From Actinomycetes bacterium (GTDB taxonomy: Bacteria; Actinomycetota; Acidimicrobiia; Acidimicrobiales; Palsa-688): a stretch of DNA of 45,084 nt. Shown here piece by piece: positions 1-8,582 of this stretch. The translations under genes and the position numbers were made by a program. The stretch is from positions 1-45,084 of the forward strand of contig JAJYLA010000011.1 in NCBI GenBank assembly GCA_021788115.1, given 5' to 3'. Below the pieces are notes generated by a model. The model was not told where the DNA came from. It ran no database searches and was given only the letters and a program-made list of their open reading frames with translations. Within the stretch, counting starts at the first letter, position 1. Every line of letters begins with the position of its first letter.

Positions 1-1368
1 GTGGGCGGCCAGCCACCACGCCGCGGCCTTACGAAGGTCGGCGGCCAGCGACGGCCAGATCGGCGCGGCAGACACCCATGCGGGGCCGCCGGCTCGAGCC
101 CCCCGCACGCTTCGCGCTCCCCCGCCGGTCACGGCCGCCCCGCCGGTCACGGCCGCCCCGCCGGTCACGGCCACCCCGCCAGTCACGGCCACCCCGCCGG
201 TCACGGCCGCCCCGCCGGCGCCCGGCCCCGCCGACACGGCGCTCCAGCGGGTCCGGCCCCGCGGGCGCGCCGGGACCACCTGGAGCGTGACGTCGGAGGG
301 GCGCGACGTCGGCGCGGGAGACGACCAACGCGACGGGCCGCCGCCTCCCTGGGCCGCCCACACCGACCGGAGGACCCCCGCGGCGCCGAGAGCGTCGAGC
401 AGCACCTCCAGGGCGCCCAGCCATTCCCCCGGCGCCGGCCGCTCCGCCGGGGCCGCGACGCTCAGGCCCCGCCGGCAGAGGTCCCACACCGGGGCGTCGG
501 GACCCAGGCGGGGTTCGCCGAAGAGGGCGGGGGGCACCGGGAAGTCCACGGTGACGGGGGCTCCGGCGCGCTGGCGGGCCTGTATCGGGAAGTTGGCGGC
601 GCCCACCACCCGGAGGAAGATCAGCGCCAGCGAGTACCGGTCGGACTCCACGCCCGGGTTCGCCCCGGGCGCCACCGCCGGATCGTCCCAGTTCGGGGTG
701 GTCGCCCGACGCCGGACCGCCCCCCCGCCGTTGACGCCGGCGCGGAAGTACTGCTCGCAGTTGTCGCAGTCGATCACGAACACCTCAGGCCCCCGGGCCA
801 GCGACCACAGCACGTTCTTGGCCGACAGGTCGCCGTGCCCGACCGGAGCGGACCCCGATTCGAACGCCTCGAGCAGCCGGGCGAGGGCGTAGACGACCCC
901 GATGCGCTCGGCGCTCACCGCCGGCGGCAGCGACAGCCCGTACGCCATCTGCCGGTACGCGGGGTCGGCGGTGAGGTAGCTCAGCGTCGCGAGGCGCGTC
1001 GTGCCGTCGCGATGGCGCACCGAGAACCGCCGCGGCGCCCGCGGGACGAGAACGCCGGCGGTGGCACCCGCCGGAGACGAGCCCCCGACGACGGCCGCGG
1101 CCGGCCAGGCGGTCGACGCCCGCACGCGGCCGGCCAGATGGGCGTCGGCGATCCTCTCCGGCCAGGACACGAGCTCCTCCAGGGGGCGGCGCGGGAGAGG
1201 ATGCCGGTAGGACTTGAACACCAGGTGAGGCTGGAGCGGCAACTCGAACACCCGCCCCTCGCCGCCCTCGGCCAGCAGCTCCCCGACGCGCATCTCGTCG
1301 AAGCGGACCACCGGCCCAGGGGCCCGCGGTGGCGGGCCGGCCGCCACCCGCGGCGGCACGGCCGTCAC
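1..1368 (-). CDS. Serine/threonine kinase-like protein, C-terminus off the window
   Basis: The frame opens at a GTG whose first three bases overlap the TGA of the upstream VIT1-family gene (GTGA), and stays open for 456 codons to the left edge. A kinase-like fold is recognisable: glycine-rich loop LLAEGGEGRVF (about residues 31-41), candidate ATP lysine in LVFKSY (K52), catalytic-loop variant HGDLSAKN (177-184, where HRDLKPEN is usual), metal-binding DCD in place of DFG (199-201), then TPNWDDPA and ESDRYSLALI. HGD loops and the NWDDP/DRYSLAL motifs are typical of the kinase-like proteins often linked to vWA or PP2C domains. After the kinase domain comes a low-complexity linker with five hexapeptide repeats, [AV]AVTGG, about residues 385-415; the sequence then resumes as LAADLRKAAAWWLAAH, so a second domain probably lies beyond the edge. 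Substrate unknown; catalytic residues look intact. Confidence 0.75.
   Translation of the reverse strand, partial: MTAVPPRVAAGPPPRAPGPVVRFDEMRVGELLAEGGEGRVFELPLQPHLVFKSYRHPLPRRPLEELVSWPERIADAHLAGRVRASTAWPAAAVVGGSSPAGATAGVLVPRAPRRFSVRHRDGTTRLATLSYLTADPAYRQMAYGLSLPPAVSAERIGVVYALARLLEAFESGSAPVGHGDLSAKNVLWSLARGPEVFVIDCDNCEQYFRAGVNGGGAVRRRATTPNWDDPAVAPGANPGVESDRYSLALIFLRVVGAANFPIQARQRAGAPVTVDFPVPPALFGEPRLGPDAPVWDLCRRGLSVAAPAERPAPGEWLGALEVLLDALGAAGVLRSVWAAQGGGGPSRWSSPAPTSRPSDVTLQVVPARPRGRTRWSAVSAGPGAGGAAVTGGVAVTGGVAVTGGAAVTGGAAVTGGGARSVRGARAGGPAWVSAAPIWPSLAADLRKAAAWWLAAH
121..216. repeat. 18-bp tandem repeat, five copies
   Basis: Five near-identical 18-bp units (each carrying ggtcacggcc, starting near 127, 145, 163, 181 and 199) lie in frame in the kinase-like gene and encode the hexapeptide [AV]AVTGG. 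One unit has a synonymous change (agtcacggcc). The copy number probably varies by slippage, changing linker length without breaking the frame. Confidence 0.85.
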
Positions 1369-2129
1369 GTAGCGGACACCCCGAGCAGGGAGCCGACGCC
1401 GTAGGTGACGGCCGCGGCGACGGTGGCGACGGCCAGCTGGCGCAGGGCCGAGCGGACGATGCCGCGTGCGGCGAACGTGCCGATGAGGGCGCCCAGCAGC
1501 AGCGCCGCGACCGCGCCGATGATCACCGACGCGACCACCCCGGCGCCGCCGTGCACGAAGAACCACGGGAACAGCGGCAGGATCGCCCCGACGGAGAACG
1601 CCAGGAACGACACGGCGCTCGCCCGGCTGGCCGCCCCTCTCGCCTCGGGGTTGATGCCCAGTTCGAGGCGGGCGTGGGTGTCGAGGGCGACCTTGGCGTC
1701 CAGGGACAGGATCCGGGCGACGGTGTCTGCGTCGTCGGCGGGCACGCCCCGGGCGCGGTACATGGCGGCCAGCTCCCGCCGCTCGGCGTCGGGGTCGTCG
1801 GCCAGCTCCTGGCGCTCGACCTGCAGCTCCCTCTGCACCATCTCGTGCTGGGCCCGCACGGAGATGAGCTCCCCCGCCGCCATGGAGAAGGCGCCGGCGA
1901 GCAGCCCAGCCACGCCCGCCAAACGCACCGTCGAGGGGCTGGCGGACGCCCCGGCGACCCCGAGAACCAGCGACACGTTGGTGAGCAGCCCGTCGCCGGC
2001 GCCCAGCACCGCCGCACGCCACGTCCCGCCCTCGACGTCCCGGTGGCGGCTTGTGTTGCCCGGCGGCCGGCCCCCGAACCAGTAGCGGGCGATCCCTACA
2101 AGTCCGGGGCGGTCTGTCACTGGAGTCAT
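1365..2129 (-). CDS. VIT1/CCC1 transporter family membrane protein
   Basis: The 254-residue product has a conserved N-terminal block around GTWRAAVLGAGDGLLTNVSL (about 36-55), characteristic of the VIT1/CCC1 (DUF125) family of iron/manganese transporters. It then has hydrophobic segments at about 40-60 and 70-92, a charged cytoplasmic linker (EMVQRELQVERQELADDPDAE, about 98-120, glutamate-rich as in the metal-binding domain of this family), and about three C-terminal membrane segments (about 170-254). I chose ATG 2129 because the conserved region begins soon after it and a GGGGGC purine stretch precedes it; an upstream in-frame extension is unconserved and arginine-rich. Predicted role: divalent metal movement across the membrane. 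Its stop overlaps the kinase-like gene, so the two are probably co-translated. Confidence 0.85.
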   Translation of the reverse strand: MTPVTDRPGLVGIARYWFGGRPPGNTSRHRDVEGGTWRAAVLGAGDGLLTNVSLVLGVAGASASPSTVRLAGVAGLLAGAFSMAAGELISVRAQHEMVQRELQVERQELADDPDAERRELAAMYRARGVPADDADTVARILSLDAKVALDTHARLELGINPEARGAASRASAVSFLAFSVGAILPLFPWFFVHGGAGVVASVIIGAVAALLLGALIGTFAARGIVRSALRQLAVATVAAAVTYGVGSLLGVSAT

Positions 2130-2215
2130 CGCCCCCAGCGTACGGCGGGACCGGCAGGAGTCCCGGCCGGCGTCGACGACAGGACCGGCAGCATCCCTGT
2201 CCTCCGGCGGCATGG

Positions 2216-3766
2216 TCAGACGATCGCCGTCTCGTGCCCGGCCCAGTACCGGTCCCGCAGGAGCCTCTTGTACAGCTTGCCGGTCGGCAGTCGGGGCAGC
2301 TCGTCGACGAAGTCCACCGACCGCGGGCACTTGAAGTGCGCGAGGCGCGCCCGTGTGAACGCGATGAGCTCCGCGGCGAGCTTCGGCCCGGCGTCCGCGG
2401 GGTCGGCCGGCTGCACCACCGCCTTGACCTCCTCGCCGAGGTCCTCGTTGGGCACGCCGATCACGGCGACGTCAAGCACGGCGGGGTGCGTGGCGAGCAG
2501 GTTCTCCGCCTCCTGGGGATAGATGTTGACCCCGCCGGAGATGATCATGTACGTCTTGCGGTCCGTCAGGTACAGGTAGCCGTCGGCGTCGAGATGACCG
2601 ACGTCGTCGATCGTGCTCGCAGTGCCGTCCGGGGTGCGCGACTCCATGGTGGCGGAGGGGTCGTCGAAATACTCGAAGTTGGTGGCCCCCTCGAACCAGA
2701 TAGTTCCGTCCACGCCGGTCGGGCAGGGGACTCCCTGCTCGTCGAGGATCAGCACCCGGCCGAGCACGGCCCGTCCCACCGTGCCGGGATGGGCGAGCCA
2801 CTCGTGCGAGTCGCAGAAGGTCATGCCGTTCGCCTCCGTCGCCGCGTAGTACTCGGTGACGATCGGGCCCAGCCAGTCGATCATCTGGCGCTTCACCGGC
2901 ACGGGGCAGGGCGCCGCGGCGTGGACGACCCTCTCGAGGGACGACAGGTCGTACGCGGCGCGCACCTCGGCGGGCAGGCGTAGCAGCCGGGTGAACATCG
3001 TGGGCACCATCTGGCAGGTGGTGACGCGGTGGCGTGCGACCGTCGCCAACCACTGCTCGGGGTCGAAGTGCTCCATCACGACGGTGGTCGCACCCAGGCG
3101 GATCGACGCGGAGACGCTCGCCTGCGGTGCGGAGTGGTAGAGGGGGGCGGGGTTGAGATACACCATGCCTTCGCGCAGGCCCCACACGTGGCGGATGAAC
3201 TCCAGGACCGGCAGCGGATCGGACGGCGTCGAGTCCGGGAGCGGTCGCACGATCCCCTTGGGCCTGCCGGTCGTGCCCGAGGAGTACAGCATGGCGGCGC
3301 CCAGGGACTCGCCGTCGACCGGCTCGGAGGGCCACCGGGCCGTGGCCTCCTCGTAGGGTTCCCAGCGTCCGTCGGGGGCGTCGAGGCCGACCATCAGCAG
3401 CCGCTCGAGATCCGGGCAGCCGAGCGCGGCCGCGGTCGCCACGTCGCGCTTGGCGACCGAGCTGAAGAACACCCGGGCGCGCGAGTTCGCAAGGATGTAG
3501 GCGACCTCGTCCGCGGAGAGGTAGGCGTTGATGAGCGTGTAGTACAGGCCGGTCCGCTCGGCCGCGCCCTCGATCTCCAGCATCCGGGGATGGTTCTCCA
3601 TCAGCACGGCGATGTGGTCGCCCTGCCCGAGCCCGGCGTCGCGCAGGAGGTGCGCCAGGCGGTTGCAGCGTCGCTCGTACTCGGCGTAGGTGACGGTCTC
3701 GCCGGAGCCGGCCATGATGATGGCAGGCTTGTCCGGGTTCTCGGCGGCGTGCCGGCCTGGGTACAC
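2216..3766 (-). CDS. Acyl-CoA synthetase (AMP-binding enzyme)
   Basis: A 516-residue ANL-superfamily adenylate-forming enzyme that would activate a carboxylic acid to its acyl-CoA via an acyl-AMP. The P-loop-like motif YSSGTTGRPKGI is at about 161-172, the A5-type motif YYAATEANG follows in mid-protein, then TDRKTYMIISGGVNIYP (hinge and A8 region) and the C-terminal lysine motif LPTGKLYKRLLRDRY. The start is GTG 3766: an AGGGGGGA ribosome site lies just upstream and the conserved N-terminus (YPGRHAAENPDKPAII) begins at once. Longer frames into the divergent spacer are not conserved. It is transcribed away from the carboxylase operon with a 134-bp shared spacer. It resembles the FadD group; chain length or branching of the substrate cannot be read from sequence, but its neighbours suggest short, branched or medium acids. 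Confidence 0.9.
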   Translation of the reverse strand: MYPGRHAAENPDKPAIIMAGSGETVTYAEYERRCNRLAHLLRDAGLGQGDHIAVLMENHPRMLEIEGAAERTGLYYTLINAYLSADEVAYILANSRARVFFSSVAKRDVATAAALGCPDLERLLMVGLDAPDGRWEPYEEATARWPSEPVDGESLGAAMLYSSGTTGRPKGIVRPLPDSTPSDPLPVLEFIRHVWGLREGMVYLNPAPLYHSAPQASVSASIRLGATTVVMEHFDPEQWLATVARHRVTTCQMVPTMFTRLLRLPAEVRAAYDLSSLERVVHAAAPCPVPVKRQMIDWLGPIVTEYYAATEANGMTFCDSHEWLAHPGTVGRAVLGRVLILDEQGVPCPTGVDGTIWFEGATNFEYFDDPSATMESRTPDGTASTIDDVGHLDADGYLYLTDRKTYMIISGGVNIYPQEAENLLATHPAVLDVAVIGVPNEDLGEEVKAVVQPADPADAGPKLAAELIAFTRARLAHFKCPRSVDFVDELPRLPTGKLYKRLLRDRYWAGHETAIV

Positions 3767-3888
3767 AGTCCCCCCTGATCGCTCGTGGCGCGGCCGGGCC
3801 CAACAGTAGCCACCCGGCGGGAGGCCGGCCCGGAGGCGGCGCCCGGCGCGCACGCCGGGCCGTTCCGGTGGTCCGCGGAAGCTCGCCG

Positions 3889-3894
3889 TAATAT
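3889..3894 (+). promoter_or_regulatory. Leaderless -10 box of the carboxylase operon
   Basis: TAATAT ends six bases before GTG 3901. With transcription starting about seven bases after the -10 box, the message would begin at the start codon. No Shine-Dalgarno sequence precedes this GTG, and no convincing -35 is seen. Confidence 0.55.
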
Positions 3895-3900
3895 GCGCCG

Positions 3901-5520
3901 GTGCCCACCTCCGCCCCGGCCCGCGAGTTCCCGGCGCTGGGCAGCTCGGCGGACACGGCCGCGGAGTCCTTCGCCCACAACGAGGCCGCGCACCGCGACC
4001 TGGTGCGGGAGCTGCGGGCGCGGCTGCGGGCGGTGTCCCTCGGCGGGCCCGCCCGCGCCCGGGAGCGCCACGTGGCACGCGGCAAGCTCCTGCCGCGCGA
4101 GCGCGTGGAGCACCTGGTCGACCCCGGGTCGCCGTTCCTCGAGCTGTCGCCGCTCGCGGCCGGCGGGATGTACGACGACGAGTGCCCGGGGGCGGGGGTG
4201 ATCACCGGCGTCGGGGTGGTCAGCGGCCGGCGCTGTTTGATCGTCGCCAACGACGCCACCGTCAAAGGCGGGACCTACTACCCGATGACCGTGAAGAAGC
4301 ACCTGCGCGCCCAGGACGTCGCCCGCGACAACCGGCTGCCGTGCATCTACCTGGTGGACTCCGGCGGCGCATACCTCCCCGCCCAGGACGAGGTGTTCCC
4401 GGACCGGGACCACTTCGGGCGGATCTTCTACAACCAGGCGAACCTCTCGGCCGCGGGAATCCCCCAGATCGCTGCGGTGCTCGGATCCTGCACGGCGGGC
4501 GGGGCGTACGTCCCGGCGATGAGCGACCAGGCGGTCATCGTCGCGAACCAGGGCACCATCTTCCTCGGGGGCCCTCCCCTCGTGAAGGCGGCAACCGGGG
4601 AGGTGGTCTCCGCCGAGGAGCTGGGCGGGGGTGACCTCCACGCCCGCCGCTCGGGGGTGACGGACCACCTGGCCGCCGACGACCGCCAGGCACTGGCGAT
4701 GGTGCGCGCCATCGTCGCCACCCTCGGGGAGGCGCCGGCGCCCCCGTGGACGGTGATCCCGCCCGAGGAGCCGGCGGTCGACGCGGGCCAGCTCTACGGG
4801 GTGGTCCCCGTCGACCCGCGCATCCCCTACGACGTCCGCGAGGTCATCGCCCGCCTGGTGGACGCCAGCCGCTTCCTCGAGTTCAAGGCGGAGTACGGCC
4901 CGACGCTGGTGACCGGCTTCGCCCACATCTGGGGGCACCCGGTGGGGATCGTCGCCAACAACGGGGTGCTCTTCAGCGAGTCGGCGCTCAAAGGGGCCCA
5001 CTTCGTCGAGCTGTGCGACCAGCGGGCGATCCCCCTGGTGTTCCTCCAGAACATCAGCGGTTTCATGGTCGGCCGCGACTACGAGGCAGGCGGGATCGCC
5101 AAGCACGGGGCCAAGATGGTGACGGCGGTCGCCTGCGCCCGGGTGCCGAAGCTCACGGTGATCGTGGGAGGGAGCTTCGGAGCCGGCAACTACTCGATGT
5201 GCGGTCGGGCCTACGGTCCTCGCTTCGTGTGGATGTGGCCGAACGCGCGGATCTCGGTGATGGGCGGCGAGCAGGCGGCCTCGGTGCTCGCCACCGTCGC
5301 CGACCGGGAGGGCACCTGGGGCGACGCCGAGGCCGAGGCGTTCAAGGCACCCATCCGCGAGCAGTACGAGCGGCAGGGCAACCCCTACTACGCGACGGCG
5401 CGCCTGTGGGACGACGGTGTGATCGATCCCGCCGACACCCGCCGTGTGCTGGGCCTGGCGCTGGCCACCACGGGCGACGCACCCCTGGCACCGTCCCGCT
5501 TCGGCGTGTTCCGGATGTGA
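3901..5520 (+). CDS. accD1: Methylcrotonoyl-CoA carboxylase-type carboxyltransferase (beta) subunit
   Basis: The 539-residue protein has the two crotonase-like halves of acyl-CoA carboxyltransferases. The N-half contains [34 protein letters not shown] and [20 protein letters not shown] (about 113-135), then [19 protein letters not shown] (about 145-163), a block typical of methylcrotonyl- and geranyl-type rather than propionyl-CoA enzymes. The C-half has [39 protein letters not shown] and [17 protein letters not shown]. It would transfer CO2 from carboxybiotin to 3-methylcrotonyl-CoA in leucine degradation. The start is GTG 3901, with a TAATAT box six bases upstream and no Shine-Dalgarno. It is first in an operon with the biotin subunit, HMG-CoA lyase and an acyl-CoA dehydrogenase, which supports the leucine assignment. 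Confidence 0.92.
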   Translation: MPTSAPAREFPALGSSADTAAESFAHNEAAHRDLVRELRARLRAVSLGGPARARERHVARGKLLPRERVEHLVDPGSPFLELSPLAAGGMYDDECPGAGVITGVGVVSGRRCLIVANDATVKGGTYYPMTVKKHLRAQDVARDNRLPCIYLVDSGGAYLPAQDEVFPDRDHFGRIFYNQANLSAAGIPQIAAVLGSCTAGGAYVPAMSDQAVIVANQGTIFLGGPPLVKAATGEVVSAEELGGGDLHARRSGVTDHLAADDRQALAMVRAIVATLGEAPAPPWTVIPPEEPAVDAGQLYGVVPVDPRIPYDVREVIARLVDASRFLEFKAEYGPTLVTGFAHIWGHPVGIVANNGVLFSESALKGAHFVELCDQRAIPLVFLQNISGFMVGRDYEAGGIAKHGAKMVTAVACARVPKLTVIVGGSFGAGNYSMCGRAYGPRFVWMWPNARISVMGGEQAASVLATVADREGTWGDAEAEAFKAPIREQYERQGNPYYATARLWDDGVIDPADTRRVLGLALATTGDAPLAPSRFGVFRM

Positions 5521-5536
5521 GGGCTCGACGGTAGCC

Positions 5537-7567
5537 GTGTTCGAGTCCGTCCTGGTGGCCAACCGTGGGGAGATCGCCCTGCGCGTCATGCGCACCCTCC
5601 GATCGCTCGGCCTGCGAAGCGTCGCCGTCTTCACCGACCCCGACCGCGACGCGCCGCACGTGCGCGCCGCCGACTCGGCCGTGCACCTCGGGCCGGCGCG
5701 CGCCTACCTGGACGTCGAGCGTGTCATCGACGCGGCGCGCCGGGCCGGCGCCGAGGCGGTGCACCCCGGCTACGGGTTCCTCGCGGAGAATCCCGCCCTG
5801 GCCCGTGCCTGCGCCGCGGCGGGCATCGTCTTCGTCGGCCCGCCGGCGCAGGCCATCGAGGTGATGGGCGACAAGATCAACGCCAAGCGCACCGTTGCCG
5901 CGGCCGGTGTCCCCGTCGTCCCCGGGCGCGACGAGCCGGGCATGTCCGACGAGGAGCTCGCGGCCGCCGCCCTGGAGATAGGGCTTCCCGTGCTGCTCAA
6001 GCCCTCCGCGGGGGGTGGCGGCAAGGGCATGCGCCGGGTGGACGAGCCGTCGGAGCTGGCACGGCAGATCGCCGCGGCCCGCCGCGAGGCGGCCGGCGCC
6101 TTCGGCGACGCGACGCTCCTCGTCGAGCGGCTCGTCTCGCGGCCCCGCCACATCGAGGTCCAGGTCCTCGCCGACCGCTTCGGGGCCACCGTGTCCCTCG
6201 GCGAGCGCGAGTGCAGCCTTCAACGCCGCCACCAGAAGATCGTCGAGGAGGCGCCTTCGCCGCTCCTCGACGACGCGGCACGCGCCGCCATGGGGGCCAG
6301 CGCCGTCGCCGCCGCCCGGGCGTGCGGCTACGTGGGGGCGGGTACCGTGGAGTTCCTGGTGCCCGGCGACCGGCCCGCCGAGCACTTCTTCATGGAGATG
6401 AACACCCGCCTCCAGGTGGAGCACCCCGTCACCGAGATGGTGCTCGGTATCGACCTGGTGGAGTGGCAGCTGCGGGTCGCCGCGGGCGAGCGCCTGGGCG
6501 CCGAGAGCCTCGCCAGGCCGCGCGGCCACGCCGTCGAGGCGCGCGTCTACGCCGAGGACCCCGCCCGCGGTTTCCTTCCCGCGTCGGGCACCGTTCTCGG
6601 TTTGCGGGGTGCGCTCGACCCCGCGGGCGCAGGACGGAGCCCCCACCTCCGGGTCGAGGAGGCCCTCCGGGTGGGGATGACCGTCGGTACCGCCTACGAC
6701 CCGATGCTGGCGAAGGTGATCGCCTGGGGCACCGACCGCCCCGAGGCGCTCGCCCGCCTCGCGTCCGCCCTCCGTGAGTGCGCCGTGCTCGGCCTCACGA
6801 CCAACGTCGGCTTCCTGCGGCGTCTCCTCGAGCACCCCGACGTGGCGGCGGGGCGTCTCGACACCGGGCTCGTGGAGCAGGCCGCCCCGCAGCTGGCCGC
6901 ACCGGCGTCCCCGCCGGAGGACGTGCTGGTCGCCGCGGCGCTCCTGGAGGCCCTCGCTCCCGAGGGCCCGCCGGAGCAGGCCCCCCCCGGCCCGTGGGAC
7001 ACCGGGGACTCCTGGCGGGTCGGTGGGCCGGTACCCCGCCGCAGCCGCTGGAGGGCCGGCGCCGGGCTGGTGGAGGTCACCGTCCATGGCGCCGGGACCG
7101 GAGGCGCCCTCGGGCGCGGGCAGGGCCGGGTCCGTGTCGCGGACGGTCCCGAGCGGAGCGCGGGGGCGGTCCGCGAGGGCGACACCCTGGTCGTCGACAT
7201 CGAGGGGGTCAGCCGCCGCTGGGCGTGGGCGACCGAAGGAGACACCGTCTGGCTGGCGGCGGGCGGCGACGCCTGGGGGCTCACGCTGTGGCGGGAGACC
7301 ATCGACCACGCCGGCCCCGCCCCGGCGGGAGATGGCCCGGTCACCTCCCCCATGCCCGGCACGGTGCTCAGCGTCCACGTGGCCGTCGGCGACACCGTCC
7401 AGGCGGGCCAGGTGGTCGCCGCCGTGGAGGCGATGAAGATGGAGCACACCATCGTCGCCCCCCTCGACGGGACCGTGACCCACGTCCTGGTCGAGCCGGG
7501 CGACTCGGTCCGCCTGGACCAGGCCCTCGCCGTGATCACCGAGGAGGGGCGGCCCCGGCGTGCGTGA
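5537..7567 (+). CDS. accA1: Biotin carboxylase / BCCP (alpha) subunit of the acyl-CoA carboxylase
   Basis: A 676-residue fused biotin carboxylase and biotin carrier protein. It opens with FESVLVANRGEIALRVMRTL, the family's N-terminus, right after GTG 5537 (an upstream in-frame stretch overlaps accD1 and is not conserved). HPGYGFLAENPALARAC, GGGGKGMR (ATP-grasp glycine loop, about 157-164) and EMNTRLQVEHPVTEMV (about 289-304, catalytic region) are intact. The C-terminal carrier domain ends with the biotinylation motif VEAMKMEHTI (about 630-640), where the central lysine carries biotin. It lies 16 bp after accD1 and its stop overlaps the HMG-CoA lyase start by 8 bp. It supplies carboxybiotin to AccD1. 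Confidence 0.93.
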   Translation: MFESVLVANRGEIALRVMRTLRSLGLRSVAVFTDPDRDAPHVRAADSAVHLGPARAYLDVERVIDAARRAGAEAVHPGYGFLAENPALARACAAAGIVFVGPPAQAIEVMGDKINAKRTVAAAGVPVVPGRDEPGMSDEELAAAALEIGLPVLLKPSAGGGGKGMRRVDEPSELARQIAAARREAAGAFGDATLLVERLVSRPRHIEVQVLADRFGATVSLGERECSLQRRHQKIVEEAPSPLLDDAARAAMGASAVAAARACGYVGAGTVEFLVPGDRPAEHFFMEMNTRLQVEHPVTEMVLGIDLVEWQLRVAAGERLGAESLARPRGHAVEARVYAEDPARGFLPASGTVLGLRGALDPAGAGRSPHLRVEEALRVGMTVGTAYDPMLAKVIAWGTDRPEALARLASALRECAVLGLTTNVGFLRRLLEHPDVAAGRLDTGLVEQAAPQLAAPASPPEDVLVAAALLEALAPEGPPEQAPPGPWDTGDSWRVGGPVPRRSRWRAGAGLVEVTVHGAGTGGALGRGQGRVRVADGPERSAGAVREGDTLVVDIEGVSRRWAWATEGDTVWLAAGGDAWGLTLWRETIDHAGPAPAGDGPVTSPMPGTVLSVHVAVGDTVQAGQVVAAVEAMKMEHTIVAPLDGTVTHVLVEPGDSVRLDQALAVITEEGRPRRA

Positions 7568-8582
7568 CCCGAGCGTCCACCGCCGGCCGGGTCTCCCCGA
7601 GCGGGTGACCATCTGGGAGGTCGGTCCCCGCGACGGCCTCCAGAACGAGCCGGCCGTCGTTCCCACCGACGTCAAGGCGTCGTTCATCGGCCGGCTGGTG
7701 GCCGCCGGCCTGAGAACCGTGGAGGCGACCAGCTTCGTCTCGCCCCGATGGGTCCCGCAGCTCGGCGACGCCGACGCCCTCTTCCGGGCGCTGCCCGCCG
7801 TCGAGGGCGTCGCGTACCCCGTGCTGGTGCCCAACCTCGCCGGCCTCGAGCGCGCCCAGGCGGCCGGTGCCCGGCACGTGGCGGTGTTCGCCAGCGCCAC
7901 CGAGTCCTTCGCCCGCCGCAACCTCAACCGCGGCGTCGAGGAGTCGCTCGCCATGTTCGCCCCGGTGGTCGCCTCGGCCCGCAGCGCCGGGATGGAGGTG
8001 CGGGGGTACCTGTCCATGTGCTTCGGCGACCCCTGGGAAGGGCCCGTCCCCCCCGAGCAGGTGGTGGGCGTGGCGCTGCGCCTGCTCGAACAGGGCTGCG
8101 GTCAGATCAGCCTGGGCGACACCATCGGCGTCGCCACGCCCGGACACGTAACGGAGCTGCTCGCCGCGCTGGACCGCGCCGGTGTCGCCGCCGGGGCGGT
8201 GGCGGTCCACTTCCACGACACCTACGGCCAGGCGCTCGCCAACACGCTCGCGGCGCTCGAGGCCGGAGTCGCCACCGTCGACGCGTCCGCGGGCGGGCTG
8301 GGGGGCTGCCCCTTCGCCCGGAGCGCCACCGGGAACCTCGCCACCGAGGACCTGGTGTGGATGCTGCACGGGCTCGGCATCCAGACCGGCGTCGACCTGG
8401 ACGCCCTGGTGGCGGCCAGCACGTGGATGGCGCAGAAGCTCGGCCGTCCCAGCCCGTCCAGGGTCGTCCGTGCGCTGGCCGGCACCCGGACCGGCGGGGC
8501 CGGGGACGCCGGCGGGGCCGGGGACGCCGGCGGCGCGGGGGAAGCCAGCAGGGCCGAAGCAGCCGAGGAGGAGGAGCTATGA
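7560..8582 (+). CDS. mvaB: Hydroxymethylglutaryl-CoA lyase
   Basis: A 340-residue DRE-TIM metallolyase. The opening motif WEVGPRDGLQNE (about 20-31) carries the substrate/metal-binding Arg-Asp pair, AVHFHDTYGQALANTLAAL supplies metal-binding histidines, and the active-site loop GGLGGCPFARSATGNLATED (about 243-262) carries the catalytic cysteine. It splits HMG-CoA into acetyl-CoA and acetoacetate, the final step of leucine degradation. GTG 7560 overlaps the accA1 stop; GTG 7605 (just before TIWEVGPRDG) is an alternative start. After the conserved domain the C-terminus carries an 18-bp tandem duplication coding for GGAGDA-like hexapeptides and an acidic tail ending EEEEL, unusual for the family and unlikely to be catalytic. 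The stop overlaps the next ATG (ATGA). Confidence 0.92.
   Translation: MRDPSVHRRPGLPERVTIWEVGPRDGLQNEPAVVPTDVKASFIGRLVAAGLRTVEATSFVSPRWVPQLGDADALFRALPAVEGVAYPVLVPNLAGLERAQAAGARHVAVFASATESFARRNLNRGVEESLAMFAPVVASARSAGMEVRGYLSMCFGDPWEGPVPPEQVVGVALRLLEQGCGQISLGDTIGVATPGHVTELLAALDRAGVAAGAVAVHFHDTYGQALANTLAALEAGVATVDASAGGLGGCPFARSATGNLATEDLVWMLHGLGIQTGVDLDALVAASTWMAQKLGRPSPSRVVRALAGTRTGGAGDAGGAGDAGGAGEASRAEAAEEEEL
8492..8545. repeat. 18-bp tandem repeat in the mvaB 3' end
   Basis: Two full copies and a degenerate third of an 18-bp unit (core ggggccggggacgccg) encode GGAGDA, GGAGDA and GGAGEA near the C-terminus of the lyase. The unit length matches the 18-bp repeat at 121-216, though the sequence differs. 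Confidence 0.7.

Noticed and set aside
1-1404. 467-codon plus-strand open frame at the left edge
   Set aside because: It is arginine/proline-rich, has no recognisable motifs and is antisense to a clear kinase domain.
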